Shown here piece by piece: positions 31,001 through 42,045 of a stretch of 64,000 bases of DNA (positions are counted from its first letter, which is position 1; each line of letters begins with the position of its first letter). Position numbers and translations under genes: made by a program. Source of the DNA: Serripes groenlandicus (Eukaryota; Mollusca; Bivalvia; Cardiida; Cardiidae); assembly GCA_031761405.1 (NCBI GenBank), contig JASEVX010000011.1:13764996-13828995 (forward strand). The letters are read 5' to 3'. The notes under the pieces are model-generated. The model did not search any database. It was not told the origin of the DNA and saw only the letters and a list, made by a program, of their open reading frames with translations.

Positions 31001-34000
31001 TTAAAACAAATAGGCTGCATTACGGATAATTATTGTAAAGAACTGAAAACATTGTGGCAAAAAAAGTTATGAGCCTATAAGTTGGAAAGGGTTTTAACCC
31101 TTACCCTTTCCCTCATACGACAATTCTGCAGCAGACGACTTTGAACGTATTTTGCTAAAACATAGCAAATCTCCATAATTGAATGGATAACCTATGACAA
31201 AAAGTGGAAAACATTGTGGCAAAAGGAGAAATTGCACGTTTTGTGCAATTTCTTCTTTTGTCACTATGTTTTCAAAAAGCCGTCTGCTGCAGAGGCATTA
31301 GAAAGCGTCTATATGAGGGAAAGGGTTAAAAGGTTGAAGAAAGATTTTCAACTTTGGGGCATATTGAATGGAGATGAATCATTGTGGCAGCAGAGAATCC
31401 CATTATGAGTAATTCCTCCTTTTGGCACAATTTTTTGTTTCAACCCTTTCCCAACAACAAATCTGCAGCAGACGACTTTGAAAACATAGAGACAAAAACC
31501 TGAAAAATCTCCATTAATTAAAGATAGTTTTGTTGTTAAATAAAGTTGAAACAAAATGGGGGAAATTGCTCATCAATTGTGCAAAATGCGTCTGCAGGTG
31601 GGAAAGGGTTAATGTTGTCTGCTGAAAACACTTTAATCTTTAATCCCATGATGCTGCCCATTTATATTTCAGTTTACCTCTTTTTGAATCTGTTTTTTGT
31701 GTTTCTAATCCAAGCTCTAGCTGATCTATACACCAGTGTAACTCTCTTTCAAACTGATCCATTGCATTCTGTAGGAAAAAGATACATTTTAAGACTTTAT
31801 CTGATATGGATGACTTAACCTATACCCACATACAACAAATCTGCAGCAGACGACTTTGAAAACATAGTGACAAAAACCTGAAAAATCCCGAATAAAAGAT
31901 AGACTAATTGTTAAATAACGTTAAAACATTGTGCCATCATGAGCAATGTCTACTTTTGCCACAATGTTTCCAAAAGTCGTCTGAGGCAGGGGCGTCAGAA
32001 AGCGTCTGTATGAGGGAAAGAGTTAACCCCACTCCCCAACATAAAACAAATGTGCAGCAGAAGTCTTTGAAGACATCTCTCAGTTGGGTTAAATCTCCGG
32101 TATGGCATCATGTAAACAGAGGTCTAGATAAGGAGGAGTTAACCCTTTCCCTCATAGTCATACGACAATTCTGCAGCAGACGACTTTGAACATATTTTGT
32201 CAAAAGATGGAAAATCTCTATAATTAATTGGATAGCCTATGACTAAAAGTGGAAAACATTGTGACAAAAGGAGAAATTGCACGTTTTGTGCAATTTCTTC
32301 TTTTGTTACTATGTTTTCAAAAAGTCGTCTGCTGCAGCGGCGTCAGAAAGAGTCTATATGAGGGAAAGGGTTAACAGGTCTTTTTCCATCAATATCTCTC
32401 TTATGGTTTAACCAAACCCTATGTTGTGGGTAGATGCAATTCAACCCAAGACCGCAAGACACTGTTCATTTTCATGTCAGGATCTCTATAGTTCATGTGA
32501 GGAAAATACTTCCATATTTTTGTAAGAAAATGCATCTAATGTTGAAGTGCATGGTTAGAGTTTGCATATATGCATGAATAAAGCTTTTTTGGCTGACATT
32601 GTTGATTTATAGAAGAGTTCAAAAGGAACATTTGTCTCAATTCAAAGACAGACAGGCAAACAGAAGTGTTTGAAGGATTGATTGGGGTTTAACCCTTTCT
32701 CTCATGTAGACGCTTTCTGACGCCTCTGCAGCAGACTGCTTTCGAAAACATAAGGACAAAAGAAGAAATTGCTCAAAATGAGCAATTTCTCCTTTTGCCA
32801 CAATGTTTTAAAAAAAGCTGTCTGCTGCAGAGGCGTCAGAAAGTGTAAATATATGAGGGAAAGGGTTAAATAAATGATTATAAATAATAAGAAACAATTT
32901 TGTATTTATGATCTGAAATAAGAAATATATTTATGTATGTATAATAATATAATAACAAAATTATAATAAACCTCAACGTTTTGTTCACTTTCGTCTGTCG
33001 GGGTATTTTTACTATCTGAACTGGCACTGGCAGTGGCATCATCTTGAACCTTGGTTTTCTGAAGATAATATAAACAAGGGGGCATAACTTTTGTGTTCCT
33101 AAAGCAATCTTCTTCTTTCTTCTTGTGGGAAAGCTCCAAAGGCCTGTAACTGTTGTTCACCTCGATTTTCGTTGTTTTACGTTCTCCGATCAGGTTGAGT
33201 TTACTGTCTTGTACTTTGTTTAACAAATAGACATCATCTAGATTGTATCTTTTGTTTTGACACAGTTTGTCAAGCATAGTTTTAAAGCACAACACATTTT
33301 TCGCATTAACAACATCAGTAGGTAAAGCATTCAAATTGATAACTCTATGTGCAGAAGAATTTAAACGAATTATCTGTAAGCCCTGTGTTTCTGTATTATG
33401 TAAATATGGCCTCTGACGGATGAATTTGTCAACAGTGTAGTAAATTTTGTGTAACATTTTAAACACTTGAATAAGATCTCGATTAATACGTCTATATTCC
33501 AAAGAAGGTAAATCTTAGTGCAACTTCATTGCCGTCTAGCATTTTCATATAATTTTAATCAATTCCATCATAGGGCTACGGACGGACGAATCCAAACCAA
33601 TATCCCATCAGCCTCTGGCGGGTGATAAGAACAAGGATAACAGTGCTCAAAGTAACACATAAAATGTGTTGCCTGTCATTGTGAATAACCCATCAATCAT
33701 GTAAAAGTGTAGTCCTTCATAGAAAGACATGATTTGGACTAGTAAAAGTGATATTTCAGACAGACTGATTGGCAGACGACAGAAATATATATATATAGTT
33801 TGTGTTGTACTCTACCCAAGGGTTGACCCATTCCCACATACACCAAATCTGCAGCAGACAACTTTATAAACATAACAAAGTCAAACAACATATGGAAACT
33901 TTCTATAAATGAAAGCAATTTCTTCTTTTGCAACTATTTTATCAAAAGTCGTCTGCTACAGAAGCATCAGAAAACAACTGTATGTGGGAAAGACTAGGAC

Positions 34001-34486
34001 AGGCTGCAAAAATAAAGTGAATGATGGTTTTCGGTGTCCAATCTACAGTAATAATTTCTAGGAGGGGTGGATTGTGCTTATTCTCACACTGTTGTTAGTG
34101 TTCCCTGGCCCCTATATTTGTATAGAACTTGGAAGGGAAAAATTTACATATATACAAAAAGGAAAAAATGCCTCAATTTATTCATAAAATCAATTTTCCG
34201 ATAAAATACCCCATTGTTTTCGAACCCTAGATAATGATTAGACACTGGGTTTTTCTACTTTCATTCTGTTTATCATAACGAAACTAAACATAGGCCAACA
34301 TTTCTTACACAGCGAATGGACCATAAACATACTTAAGAGGAAAGAAACCAAATGATTCATCAGGTCTTACTATGGTTACTAAAGTTACATGACGGTTCAC
34401 ATGTATAAAGCAGAAGACGATAAGGATGTCAACCAAAATTTCAAAAAAAGGCTTGCCTGTTTAGAAGACTTTCCTTTGGACGACAT
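27681..34486 (-). CDS. C8orf33: UPF0488 (C8orf33-like) protein, five coding exons
   Basis: Coding exons on the minus strand: 34486-34457, 33058-32972, 31768-31678, 28673-28539, 28036-27681; all phases agree and give 232 residues (human C8orf33 is about 229). Features in order: basic N-terminus MSSKGKSSKQ, acidic/Ser-rich linker, core QFERELHWCIDQLELGLETQ (about residues 43-62), second core APMIKKRQAMRNTFGDYRKK, a Lys/Ser-rich coiled linker, and C-terminal aromatic motifs CFEFKFS and NDFKFDF that match the family's terminal F-x-F-x-F signature. The biochemical function of UPF0488 proteins is unknown and I do not assign one. Intron 1 uses a GC donor. The gene is convergent with the LRRC34-like gene. 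Confidence 0.9.
28539..28673 (-). CDS. C8orf33: C8orf33-like coding exon 4
   Basis: Acceptor ATTTTTAG, donor GTAAGT. Encodes AQESIKVLKILTSSKAPMIK followed by KRQAMRNTFGDYRKKMQ, the second family block with the characteristic FGDYR. Confidence 0.92.
28744..28947. mobile_element. MITE A, TTAA-flanked, loop deleted
   Basis: TTAA at 28740-28743 and 28948-28951. The hairpin has lost one arm. In intron 3 of the C8orf33-like gene. Confidence 0.85.
29068..29282. mobile_element. MITE A
   Basis: CCCTTTCCCACATACAACAA start, GAGGGAAAGGTTTAAAG end; hairpin GCTTGTTTTGAGC. Intron 3 of the C8orf33-like gene. Confidence 0.75.
29688..29995. repeat. Dispersed hairpin-ended repeat
   Basis: AAGAGGCCCAAGAGGGCCAG start and CCCTGGTGGCCATGATTTTC body, in intron 3 of the C8orf33-like gene. 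Confidence 0.55.
30201..30401. mobile_element. MITE A with alternative hairpin stem
   Basis: TTAA at 30197-30200 and 30402-30405; stem GCAC/GTGC at 30274-30298. Confidence 0.9.
30700..30917. mobile_element. MITE A, TTAA-flanked
   Basis: TTAA at 30696-30699 and 30918-30921; usual GCTC/GAGC stem although neighbours carry GCAC/GTGC. Confidence 0.88.
31104..31325. mobile_element. MITE A with alternative hairpin stem
   Basis: Right TTAA at 31326-31329, left TTAC. Stem GCAC/GTGC at 31228-31252, in inverse orientation to the copy at 30201. Confidence 0.88.
31440..32028. repeat. Two diverged MITE A copies flanking C8orf33-like exon 3
   Basis: 31442-31609 (internally deleted) and 31818-32024. Exon 3 (31678-31768) is unaffected between them. 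Confidence 0.7.
31678..31768 (-). CDS. C8orf33: C8orf33-like coding exon 3
   Basis: Acceptor TTTTCCTACAG, donor GTAAAC. Thirty codons plus one base encode NAMDQFERELHWCIDQLELG and LETQKTDSKR, the most conserved block of UPF0488 proteins. Confidence 0.92.
32085..32510. mobile_element. Composite: MITE A inside a B-related element
   Basis: The A copy is 32143-32370 with TTAA at 32139-32142 and 32371-32374, stem GCAC/GTGC at 32273-32297. The outer element (AAATCTCCGGTATGGCATCA … ATGTCAGGATCTCTATAGTT) matches 51205-51615 in inverted orientation. Confidence 0.85.
32693..32865. mobile_element. Symmetric MITE A variant
   Basis: TTAA-flanked, 173 bp. Unlike other copies both arms carry GACGC(C)TCTGCAGCAGAC, so the element is an almost perfect palindrome around GAAATTGCTCAAAATGAGC. 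Confidence 0.85.
32972..33058 (-). CDS. C8orf33: C8orf33-like coding exon 2
   Basis: 29 codons between acceptor TTATCTTCAG and donor GTTTAT, phase 0 at both ends. Encodes KTKVQDDATASASSDSKN and TDESEQNVE, a low-complexity acidic linker. The open frame extends far upstream, but that part reads as a reverse-transcriptase relic and is intronic. Confidence 0.78.
33080..33525 (-). pseudogene. Non-LTR retrotransposon reverse-transcriptase C-terminal relic
   Basis: The minus-strand frame reads LEYRRINRDLIQVFKMLHKI and, about 45 residues on, HRVINLNALPTDVVNAKNVL then FKTMLDKL. These match the common end of jockey/CR1-type reverse transcriptases (…RVVNLWNSLP..VVNA..…SFK..LDK-W pattern), here lacking the usual Trp residues. 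The upstream frame meets a stop; no catalytic domain or endonuclease is nearby. It lies in intron 1 of the C8orf33-like gene, close to the exon 2 acceptor. Confidence 0.7.
33828..33998. repeat. Degenerate MITE A
   Basis: CATTCCCACATACACCAAAT start, TGTATGTGGGAAAGACT end, in intron 1 of the C8orf33-like gene. Confidence 0.65.
34457..34486 (-). CDS. C8orf33: C8orf33-like coding exon 1
   Basis: Ten codons, MSSKGKSSKQ, ending ACAG before a GC donor (GCAAGC). The assignment rests on phase 0 joining to exon 2, on the family's Lys/Ser-rich start and on the good non-canonical donor. It is the least certain exon because it is so short. Confidence 0.7.
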
Positions 34487-34559
34487 GTTACGATTCTTGG
34501 CCCTTCTTTGATTATAACTGGTTCCTCGTTACATCAGGGGAGGTAACCAAATTAGGTGC

Positions 34560-35140
34560 GTTTGATTAGATAGAAACTAAGTACAGAATCTTAGTGAAAA
34601 CAGCCTAGCAGAATATTATAATTACTCATAACAAGTAACATCACAATCAGTTGTCCCATATACTATTGAAAAGTATAGATTCCACGACATGTTGTGCTTT
34701 AAAAACAGAAATATTTGTTCAAGATGTTCATTTATCTGTATGAATGTCCACCAAGGATTGGAATCGAACACGCACACAATGACTTCCGTTTGACCATGTC
34801 GCGTGCCTAGCACGAAACTAACCCTAGGCATTTTTCTTAAGTTTCTATTGCACAAGTGTGTTGTTTTCACCGTCAGCTTTCAACATGCTTAGAAACTGTC
34901 TACAAAACAAAAAAGCTGGCTTACGGAGTCGAGTGTAAGTCAATTCACCAAAACATTGCAGTTGAGGTGGAACGAGAGAAGAACCGGAAGTCTAGTTTCG
35001 TTCTAGATGGAAACGTTTTGATCTCTGCTCACTTTCTTTTACTAGCTGTTGATGTTAGATGAAGACACAAATTAAACAATTGCTTTTTCCAGAATTCACT
35101 GTTAGAGTTTGACAGTTTGAATTGGAAAGTGCATACAAAC
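34560..35140. other. Region upstream of the C8orf33-like gene, no gene seen
   Basis: Expected to include the C8orf33-like promoter just above 34486; no TATA box or clear initiator was recognised. Open frames here have no family match. Confidence 0.4.
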
Positions 35141-35149
35141 TCTTTATAA

Positions 35150-35930
35150 ACCACAGATGCTATTGCTTTGAAACTTCTCATGGTTGCAGGACAAAGTTCC
35201 AAGACTATATCAGATTTTGACACAATTATGTCCCTTTTTGGAGATATTTGTTTAAGTTTTGCATGCATGACCTTTTCTCACAAACCACAGATGGTTGCTC
35301 TGAAACTTCACAACTTATTGGACATCATCAAATGACCTTAGTCTCAAAACTCTTGTATCAGATTTTGACAAAATTATGCCCCTTGCAGGACAAGTCTCCA
35401 AACTCTTATATCAGATTTTGACAAAATTATGCCCCTCTTTGGTCTTGGAAATGTTGGTTAAAGTTTTACATGCAAGATACTATCATGAACATATCTCCGT
35501 AACCACTAATGATATTAACTTTAAACTTGATTCATGTCTTCAGAGGTGTCAGACAGTCGAGTTAGGTAATTCTTGCATGAATTTAGTACACATTATGGCC
35601 CTTGTTTGACTGAACATTTGGTTAAAGTTGTGCATGCATAGAACTATCATGCACATATCTCAGTAACCACTCAGGGATTGATTTAAAACTTCAATATACT
35701 GTATACTATATGTCAAACCATCAGGTTAGGTAAATCCTGACTGAATTTGATATAAATTATGGCCCCTGTTAAAGTTAGAAATTTGGGTTATAGTTTTGCA
35801 TGCAATGACTTTTCGCACAAACAACAGATGCTATTCAAACGAGACTTATCCAAGTTGATTTATAGAACTATACTATCAAGCCACTATTTCAGTAACAGCT
35901 GTTGACTAAATATCAAATGGCTAAATTGTC
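35150..35930. repeat. Degenerate repeated segment
   Basis: TATCAGATTTTGACAAAATT, ATGCCCCT and GGTTAAAGTTTTGCATGC recur several times at irregular spacing. Confidence 0.6.
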
Positions 35931-36553
35931 GAGAATGCAGTCTTGCGGACAGCTCTTGTTAGAAATTAGAGTCGCCTATTTTATTCAAAATATTTATTGA
36001 CTAAATATTCATCTTTGGTCAAGTTACACCAACTAGATCAGTGACCAGGATGATGTAAAAAGTCACTAAAAACCCTTTGGTTGCGCAGAATAATCCAATT
36101 GAGTGTATATATACCTTCCCCCCCATAATGCCTTAAATATGTAAAGGATGCACTGGAACCGTTTGATTTGATTATTTTTGTGATTTAGACCTTGAGAAAA
36201 AAAGGAAGGAATTTAATTTGTCTATTCTGACCGAAAGAGCTTATGGGTATAAACAAAATATGTAAGGACAAATTAATGTCGTCTGGAAATATTCTTGTTT
36301 GGCAAGCTATCCTACTCGTCTCGGCGATGTCACACATTGCCTCACTTTTTTTCTAAAACTATTCGAGATATTGCTTGAAACTTACAATATTTGTATACCA
36401 TCATTACCTCCATTAACAGACAAGAGTACATAACTCTGTCAAGGTTTTTGTCACGCTGCGACGAAGTTGCGAAAGCGAGACTTAGGTGTTGCTTTTCTGG
36501 CGACGGTGGGACCAACTATTTGCGTTTTAGCTGACGTTAACGTTTTTTTTTTT

Positions 36554-37245
36554 TTTTAGCTCTACTGGCCAAAGGCCAGAAGGGCTTATGTCGTGGCGAT
36601 TTGTCCGTGCGTGCGTGCGTGCGTCCGTAAACAATTTCTTGTTAACACGATACAGTCTTCACTTTTGATTGTATCTCAACCAAACTTATACAGTAGTTAG
36701 ATATCTATGAGAGCTCGGCTCCTTTCGAAAACAAGCCAGATCCGCCCATGCATGACTGGATTATGGCCCTTGAAATGGTCAAAATTGCTATAAAAGAGCT
36801 TGTTAACACGATACAGTCTTCACTTTTGATTGTATCTCAACCAAACTTATACAGTAGTTAGATATCCATGAGAGCTCGGTTCCTTTCGAAAACCGGCCAG
36901 ATCCGCCCTTGCATGACTGGATTATGGCCCTTGAAATGGTCAAAATTGCTATAAAAGAGCTTGTTAACACGATACAGTCTTCACTTTTGATTGTATCTCA
37001 ATCAAACTTACACAGTAGTTAGATATCCATGAGAGCTCAGTTCCTTTCGAAATGCATGACTGGATTATGGCCCTTGAAATGGTCAAAATTGCTATAATAC
37101 AGCTTGTGAACACAATAGAGCTTCCATTTACTATCTGATCTTCACCAAACTTAGATGGTATTTGAATATTGATGACATATTGGTTCCTTTTGAAACAAGC
37201 CAGATCAATACCAGTAGAGCATAGGCCCTCATGGGCCTCTTGTTT
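36554..37245. repeat. Dispersed repeat with ~160-bp tandem core
   Basis: Start TAGCTCTACTGGCCAAAGGC; core unit CTTGTTAACACGATACAGTC at 36639, 36799 and 36960 with a diverged fourth near 37101; end hairpin GGCCCTCATGGGCCTCTTGT. Shorter starts of the same family are at 21815-22035 and 49797-49900. Confidence 0.75.
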
Positions 37246-37739
37246 AACTTTTCTGAATAAGGACTAATACTAGGGCTTTCACATTTAGAATATAGTTACA
37301 TATAATACCCTTCTTGTATTTTTTTTACATTTTCTCAAAAGTACAAGTGCTAGGGTTTTCAAACTTCAGTCATAGTTATATCTTATACTCTTCATGACAC
37401 ATTGTATGTGGTAGCTAATGAGTGTTACCTATTTTTGTGGTAAAAAACATGAATTTTGGTTGATTTTGATAGATTCATACCTTCTCCATGTTTGGTTAGA
37501 TTGACTTCACATTTTGGACACACATTTAATGAATTATGTTTTTAAAAATATTAAATTGCTTTTTGGGTCATACATTTTGATTTTTTTTATGAATTTTGTG
37601 TACTTTTGGTCATTTGTCATGTTTACAATTGTGTTTAGCTCGATGTTAAAGTTATGTTATTTTACTTTTTGTCGTTTACACTTACATTGATAGTCAAGCA
37701 GGGGACAGCGAGACATTTAATTACGCGTAATTCTTGTTG

Positions 37740-38325
37740 TAAGAATTATTGCCCTTTTTTGGTGAGCTATTGTGATCACATTTTGTCCGGCGTCCGTCCG
37801 TCGTGCGTCGTCAACATTTGCGCTTGTTAACACTCTACAGGCTACATTTAGCATCCAATCTTCATGAAAGTTTATCAGAACATTCATCTCCATCAAATCT
37901 TAAACAAGTTTGAAACTTGGCCATATGAGGTAAAAAACTAGGTCATTAGGTCGAATTGATGGGAAATCTTGTTAACACTCTGCATACTGCATTTTTGACT
38001 TGAGCATGATGAATCTTTATCAGAATGTTTGTCTTGATGATATGTAAGTCAAGTTCGAACATGGGTCATGATGGGTCAAATTTATTCAAATTCCGGAGGC
38101 CGCATTTTTAGTTTGAGCAAGTTGAAACTTTGTCAGAATGTTGTCTTGATGATATCTAGTTCATGTTGGAATATGGGTCATATCAGGTAAAAAAGTACAG
38201 ATCACTAGGCCAAATGAAGGAAAATCTTGTTAACACTGGAGGTTGCAGTCAGAATAATTGTCTTGATGCAGTACATTGTATAATTAAGGTGAGCGAACTA
38301 GGGCCATCATGGCCCTCTTGTTTTC
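37740..38325. repeat. Dispersed repeat with GGGCCATCATGGCCC end
   Basis: Start GGTGAGCTATTGTGATCACA with TCCGGCGTCCGTCC; three degenerate units around CTTGTTAACACT; end GGGCCATCATGGCCCTCTTG. 38325-38770 holds further diverged copies and no gene. Confidence 0.65.
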
Positions 38326-39300
38326 AAAACCATTAGATATATTACTTTGAAACTTACAACACTAAAGTCGTGTTCACCATCATTACCTCCATCAAAAGAC
38401 AAGAGTTCATAACTCTGTCAAGGTTTTTGTAAGAATTGTGGCCCTTTTTCTTCTTAAAATTTTGGTAAAATATTCTTTCTACCCCACTTGTTTTCAAAAC
38501 CATAATATATAGCTCCATTTACAGACAAATGTTCATAAACATGTGAAGGTTTCTGTCAGAATAATGGCCCTTTTTCGACCGAGAAAATACATTGAATCTG
38601 GATAAAATCCAATTATTGACTTAACCATGACTACCGCTATCTGTAGACAAGAGATGGTAACTCTGTCAAGGTTTTTTGTTTTGCCTATTACTGCAACACA
38701 TTTGTTTAATTGTCAAGCTTTAAAAAGTCGAGTGCGTTGTCTTACGGACAGCTCTTCTTGTTTATATACTTTGTAAATAAATACAAACCCAGATGCTAAA
38801 GGGCAAAGGAAATGTCTAAAGAGCTTCCAGGTTAAAAAAGAAAAAGGCTCCATTTTGTGTTATCTGCAAAAATTGTCAGATATGTAGTCAAACTGTTGAA
38901 AAATGATTAAACTGGTTTCCTAAAGTAGCTGAGGTTAATGCATAAACATGATATTTTATTATTTCTGTGAACATTTGACACAGTTAAACGTAAAAATGTG
39001 ATGCGTTTCTTCTTTTCTTCTCGCGAAGACCTTTATTGTGCGCGATAGAATAAAACTGGGGCGATTCAAGCCGCAAAACCTAGATTTGGGTGGTAAAAGA
39101 ACATTTAATGTTTGGGTGGTATAATTTTTTTTAATTTTCTTTGAAAATTATCACCTTACTCTTCTAGTACTTGTTTGTTCTGCTTTCATTTGATGTAATA
39201 CTTTGTAAATCATTACAAAAGACACATTCTGGAGTGCAGAAAGATTCTCATAAAGATCAAATTACACCTAATACCATCGCGGTCAGGCTGATTTACAGCC

Positions 39301-39480
39301 TGTGATCCTAAATGTTGCGACGACGAAAGGACTCTCCGACAGTTGGGCTTATTAGCGTTCTGTCTGTGATCCTAACTGTTGCGACGACGAAAGGACTCTT
39401 CGACAGTTGGGCTTATTAGCATTATGTCTGTGATCCTAACTGTTGCGACGACGAAAGGACTCTTCGACAGTTGGGCCTCA
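39301..39480. repeat. Tandem repeat, 64 bp x 3
   Basis: TGTGATCCTAACTGTTGCGA at 39301, 39365 and 39429, with CGACGAAAGGACTCTTCGAC. 38770-39290 has no recognised gene. Confidence 0.9.
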
Positions 39481-40028
39481 AATTATGTTTTAGCTCGTCT
39501 GTTTTTCGAAGAAAAAAAGTCCGGTTACTGTGATATGATTACCCTTGGCGTCGTCTGCGTCCGCATCCACGAACTTTAACCTTACCTCATAAAAAAAGGT
39601 TTTTTTTTTTTTAAATGAAACTTGGTACACATGTTCCTAGGCTAGTAACAATACGCATGTCTATACTAAAAGCCGCAGTCACATAACTCTGGCTTTAATA
39701 ATTATTCAGAATTGCCCCCATTCATGGCATTATTGCCGAGTGCGTGGGTAAACACAACGCCAACAAACAACAACAACAACATCCCCATTACAGACAAGCA
39801 TTGGCGTTCGCTCCTCGGCGCTCTTGTTTTATTTCCAATTATAAATGCGTTCTGTCTTTGATCCTAACTGTTGCTTCAACGAGCGTTTTCGTCCATACTT
39901 TGGGCTTTAAATGAAAGTTCCTATAAATTATCTTAAGGTAAATTATCACAATGTAAATTAATATTCAATGGAGGTTTTCAGTTATAGACTGCAAATAATC
40001 CCCTTTTTTTGTTTTGCAGTGTTCAAGT

Positions 40029-40252
40029 TAGTTTACCCTTTCCCATATACAGACGCTTTCTAATAACTCTGTAGCAGACGAATTTTGAAAACATTGTGAC
40101 AAAAGGGGGAAATTACTCATAATGGGCAATTTCACATTTTGCCACAATGTTTTCAACCTTTTCAATAAATATGCTTTCCTTTACAGAGATTTTTATAGAT
40201 GATTTTCCCTACTCGTCTGCTTCAGTGTTGTTTGTATGTGGGAAAGTGTTAA
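40029..40252. mobile_element. MITE A, diverged
   Basis: CCCTTTCCCATATACAGACG start and GTATGTGGGAAAGTGTTAAT end. Confidence 0.75.
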
Positions 40253-40445
40253 TTGGCCAATATTGGTGCTCGGTGAACTGTGAATTAAAAACATCTTATA
40301 TTTTCTCTCCAATCCACTTCAATAATTTGACGTATAGACGATGGGGATCTCAAACTAATTACATATTGTATCAAAACTATTTAACCCTTTATCGTGCCCG
40401 ACTGCCATCCAATGGTGTGTGTCCCTTTGTATGCATTTCTTGTTT

Positions 40446-40743
40446 AGTTTTGATTGATTTGGTTTTAACGCCGTTTTCAACAATATTTCAGTCATATCAC
40501 GGCGACCAGTTCACCTACTCATGCGTGTCTTAGCTTTCTTATACTAGTACTCAACTCAACATCATTTTCACAAGCAACTGGCTGCTTTTCCACATAGACT
40601 GTAAGTCCATTGGTGAAAGACGAATGACGCATGTCACAATGACTTTTGTGAAACGTCGGAGAGAATGTTGGCCGAGCTGGGATTCGAACTAACAACCCCT
40701 GGATTGACAACCCGCGTCGTTACCGACTGAGCTACCGGGGCTC
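40446..40743 (-). mobile_element. SINE, minus orientation
   Basis: Reads in reverse from GAGCCCCGGTAGCTCAGTCG to a body ending at a CAAATCAATCAAAAC-like tail. Full length, diverged. Confidence 0.85.
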
Positions 40744-40754
40744 GGCTTGTTCGG

Positions 40755-40985
40755 TGTTTAACGCCGCGTTCAAAACTTTTTCAGTTATATCACGACGTTA
40801 CCTGTATGTCAGTTCCGAGAACTACTGCTCCATTTATCCTGACACCAGCCTGTCAGTTGTCATGCTACCCTGAGCGCCATTACTGCCATTTTAATACTCT
40901 TTGGTATGACCCGAACACGCGACCTCTCGCACCGAGGCGGACGCTCTACCTCTACGCTACCGAGGCAGTGGGTATGTAATGGAGT
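40755..40985 (-). mobile_element. Second tRNA-derived SINE type
   Basis: The reverse strand shows a tRNA-like head (GGTAGCGTAGAGGTAGAGCG; GCGAGAGGTCGCGTGTTCGG) but a different body from the main family, sharing only the generic GGCGTTAAA end. Confidence 0.55.
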
Positions 40986-41182
40986 ATACCGCCTTCATAT
41001 AACGACGAACACTTATAATGATTCATTGATAACCATTCGAATGATGCAGACGATCTCTAGTTGTTGAAGCCTCTACATCAGAAGACTTTTAAAAAACGTT
41101 GAGGGAAAGGTAGAAATTGTTCGAGATTTGATATCTGAAATTTTACATACGTTTCATTTTCGTCAAGCGATTTCAGAGCAAA

Positions 41183-41463
41183 TTGATTAGGGTTTAACGC
41201 CGTTTTTAACGTTTTCTCTGTCATATCACGGCGGCCAGTTCACCTACTCATGTGTTTCCTGGTTTTCTCACACCAGTACTCCACGACAAAAATCTTCCCA
41301 AGGAACTGGCTGCTTTTCGACAAAAACTTAGCCCATTAGTGGAAGATAAATGTCGCATAGACGTTTGTCAAACGTCGGAAAGACAGTTGGCCGAGCCGGG
41401 ATTCAAACTCACAACCGCTGGATTTACAGCCCGCGTTCGCTACCGACTGAGCTACCGGGGCTC
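41183..41463 (-). mobile_element. SINE, minus orientation
   Basis: Second reverse copy 0.45 kb from the previous one; tRNA head at 41463 and shared 3' body towards 41183. Confidence 0.85.
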
Positions 41464-41483
41464 GTCGATTTCAAAACAGACGA

Positions 41484-42045
41484 TTTGATGTATTACAGTT
41501 CATGATTACCTGGTTAACCCTTTCCCTCATACGACAATTCTGCAGCAGACGACTTTGAACATATTTTGTCAAAACATAGAATATCTCTATAATTAAATGG
41601 ATAACCAACCTATGACTAAAAGTGGAAAACATTGTGGCAAAAGCAGAAATTGCTCGTTTTGAGCAATTTCGTCTTTTGTCACTATGTTTTCAAAAAATCC
41701 GTCTGCTGCAGAGGCTTCAGAAAAGCGTCTGTTTATATGAGGGAAAGGTTTGATGTATTACATTTCATGATAACCTGGTTAACCCTTTCCCTCATACGAC
41801 AATTCTGCAGCAGACGACTTTGAACATATTTTGTCAAAACATAGAATATCTCTATAATTAAATGGATAACATATGACTAAAAGTGGAAAACATCGTGGCA
41901 AAAGCAGAAATTGCTCGTTTTGAGCAATTTCGTCTTTTGTCACAATATTTTCAAAAAATCCGTCTGCTGCAGAGGCTTCAGAAAAGCGTCTGTTTATATG
42001 AGGGAAAGGTTTGATGTATTACATTTCATGATACCTGGTTACATA
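41484..42045. repeat. Tandem duplication of MITE A with its flank
   Basis: The flank TTTGATGTATTACA…TTCATGATTACCTGGTTAA precedes each of two A copies (41518-41748 and 41783-42009) and occurs once more at 42010-42045. Period about 261-265 bp. Both copies share the same right-end mutation GGTTTGATG. Confidence 0.88.

Noticed and set aside
32906..33502. A 198-residue minus-strand open frame as an independent gene
   Set aside because: Its first part is a degraded reverse-transcriptase end and its last part is C8orf33-like exon 2 plus intron; a good acceptor separates them.
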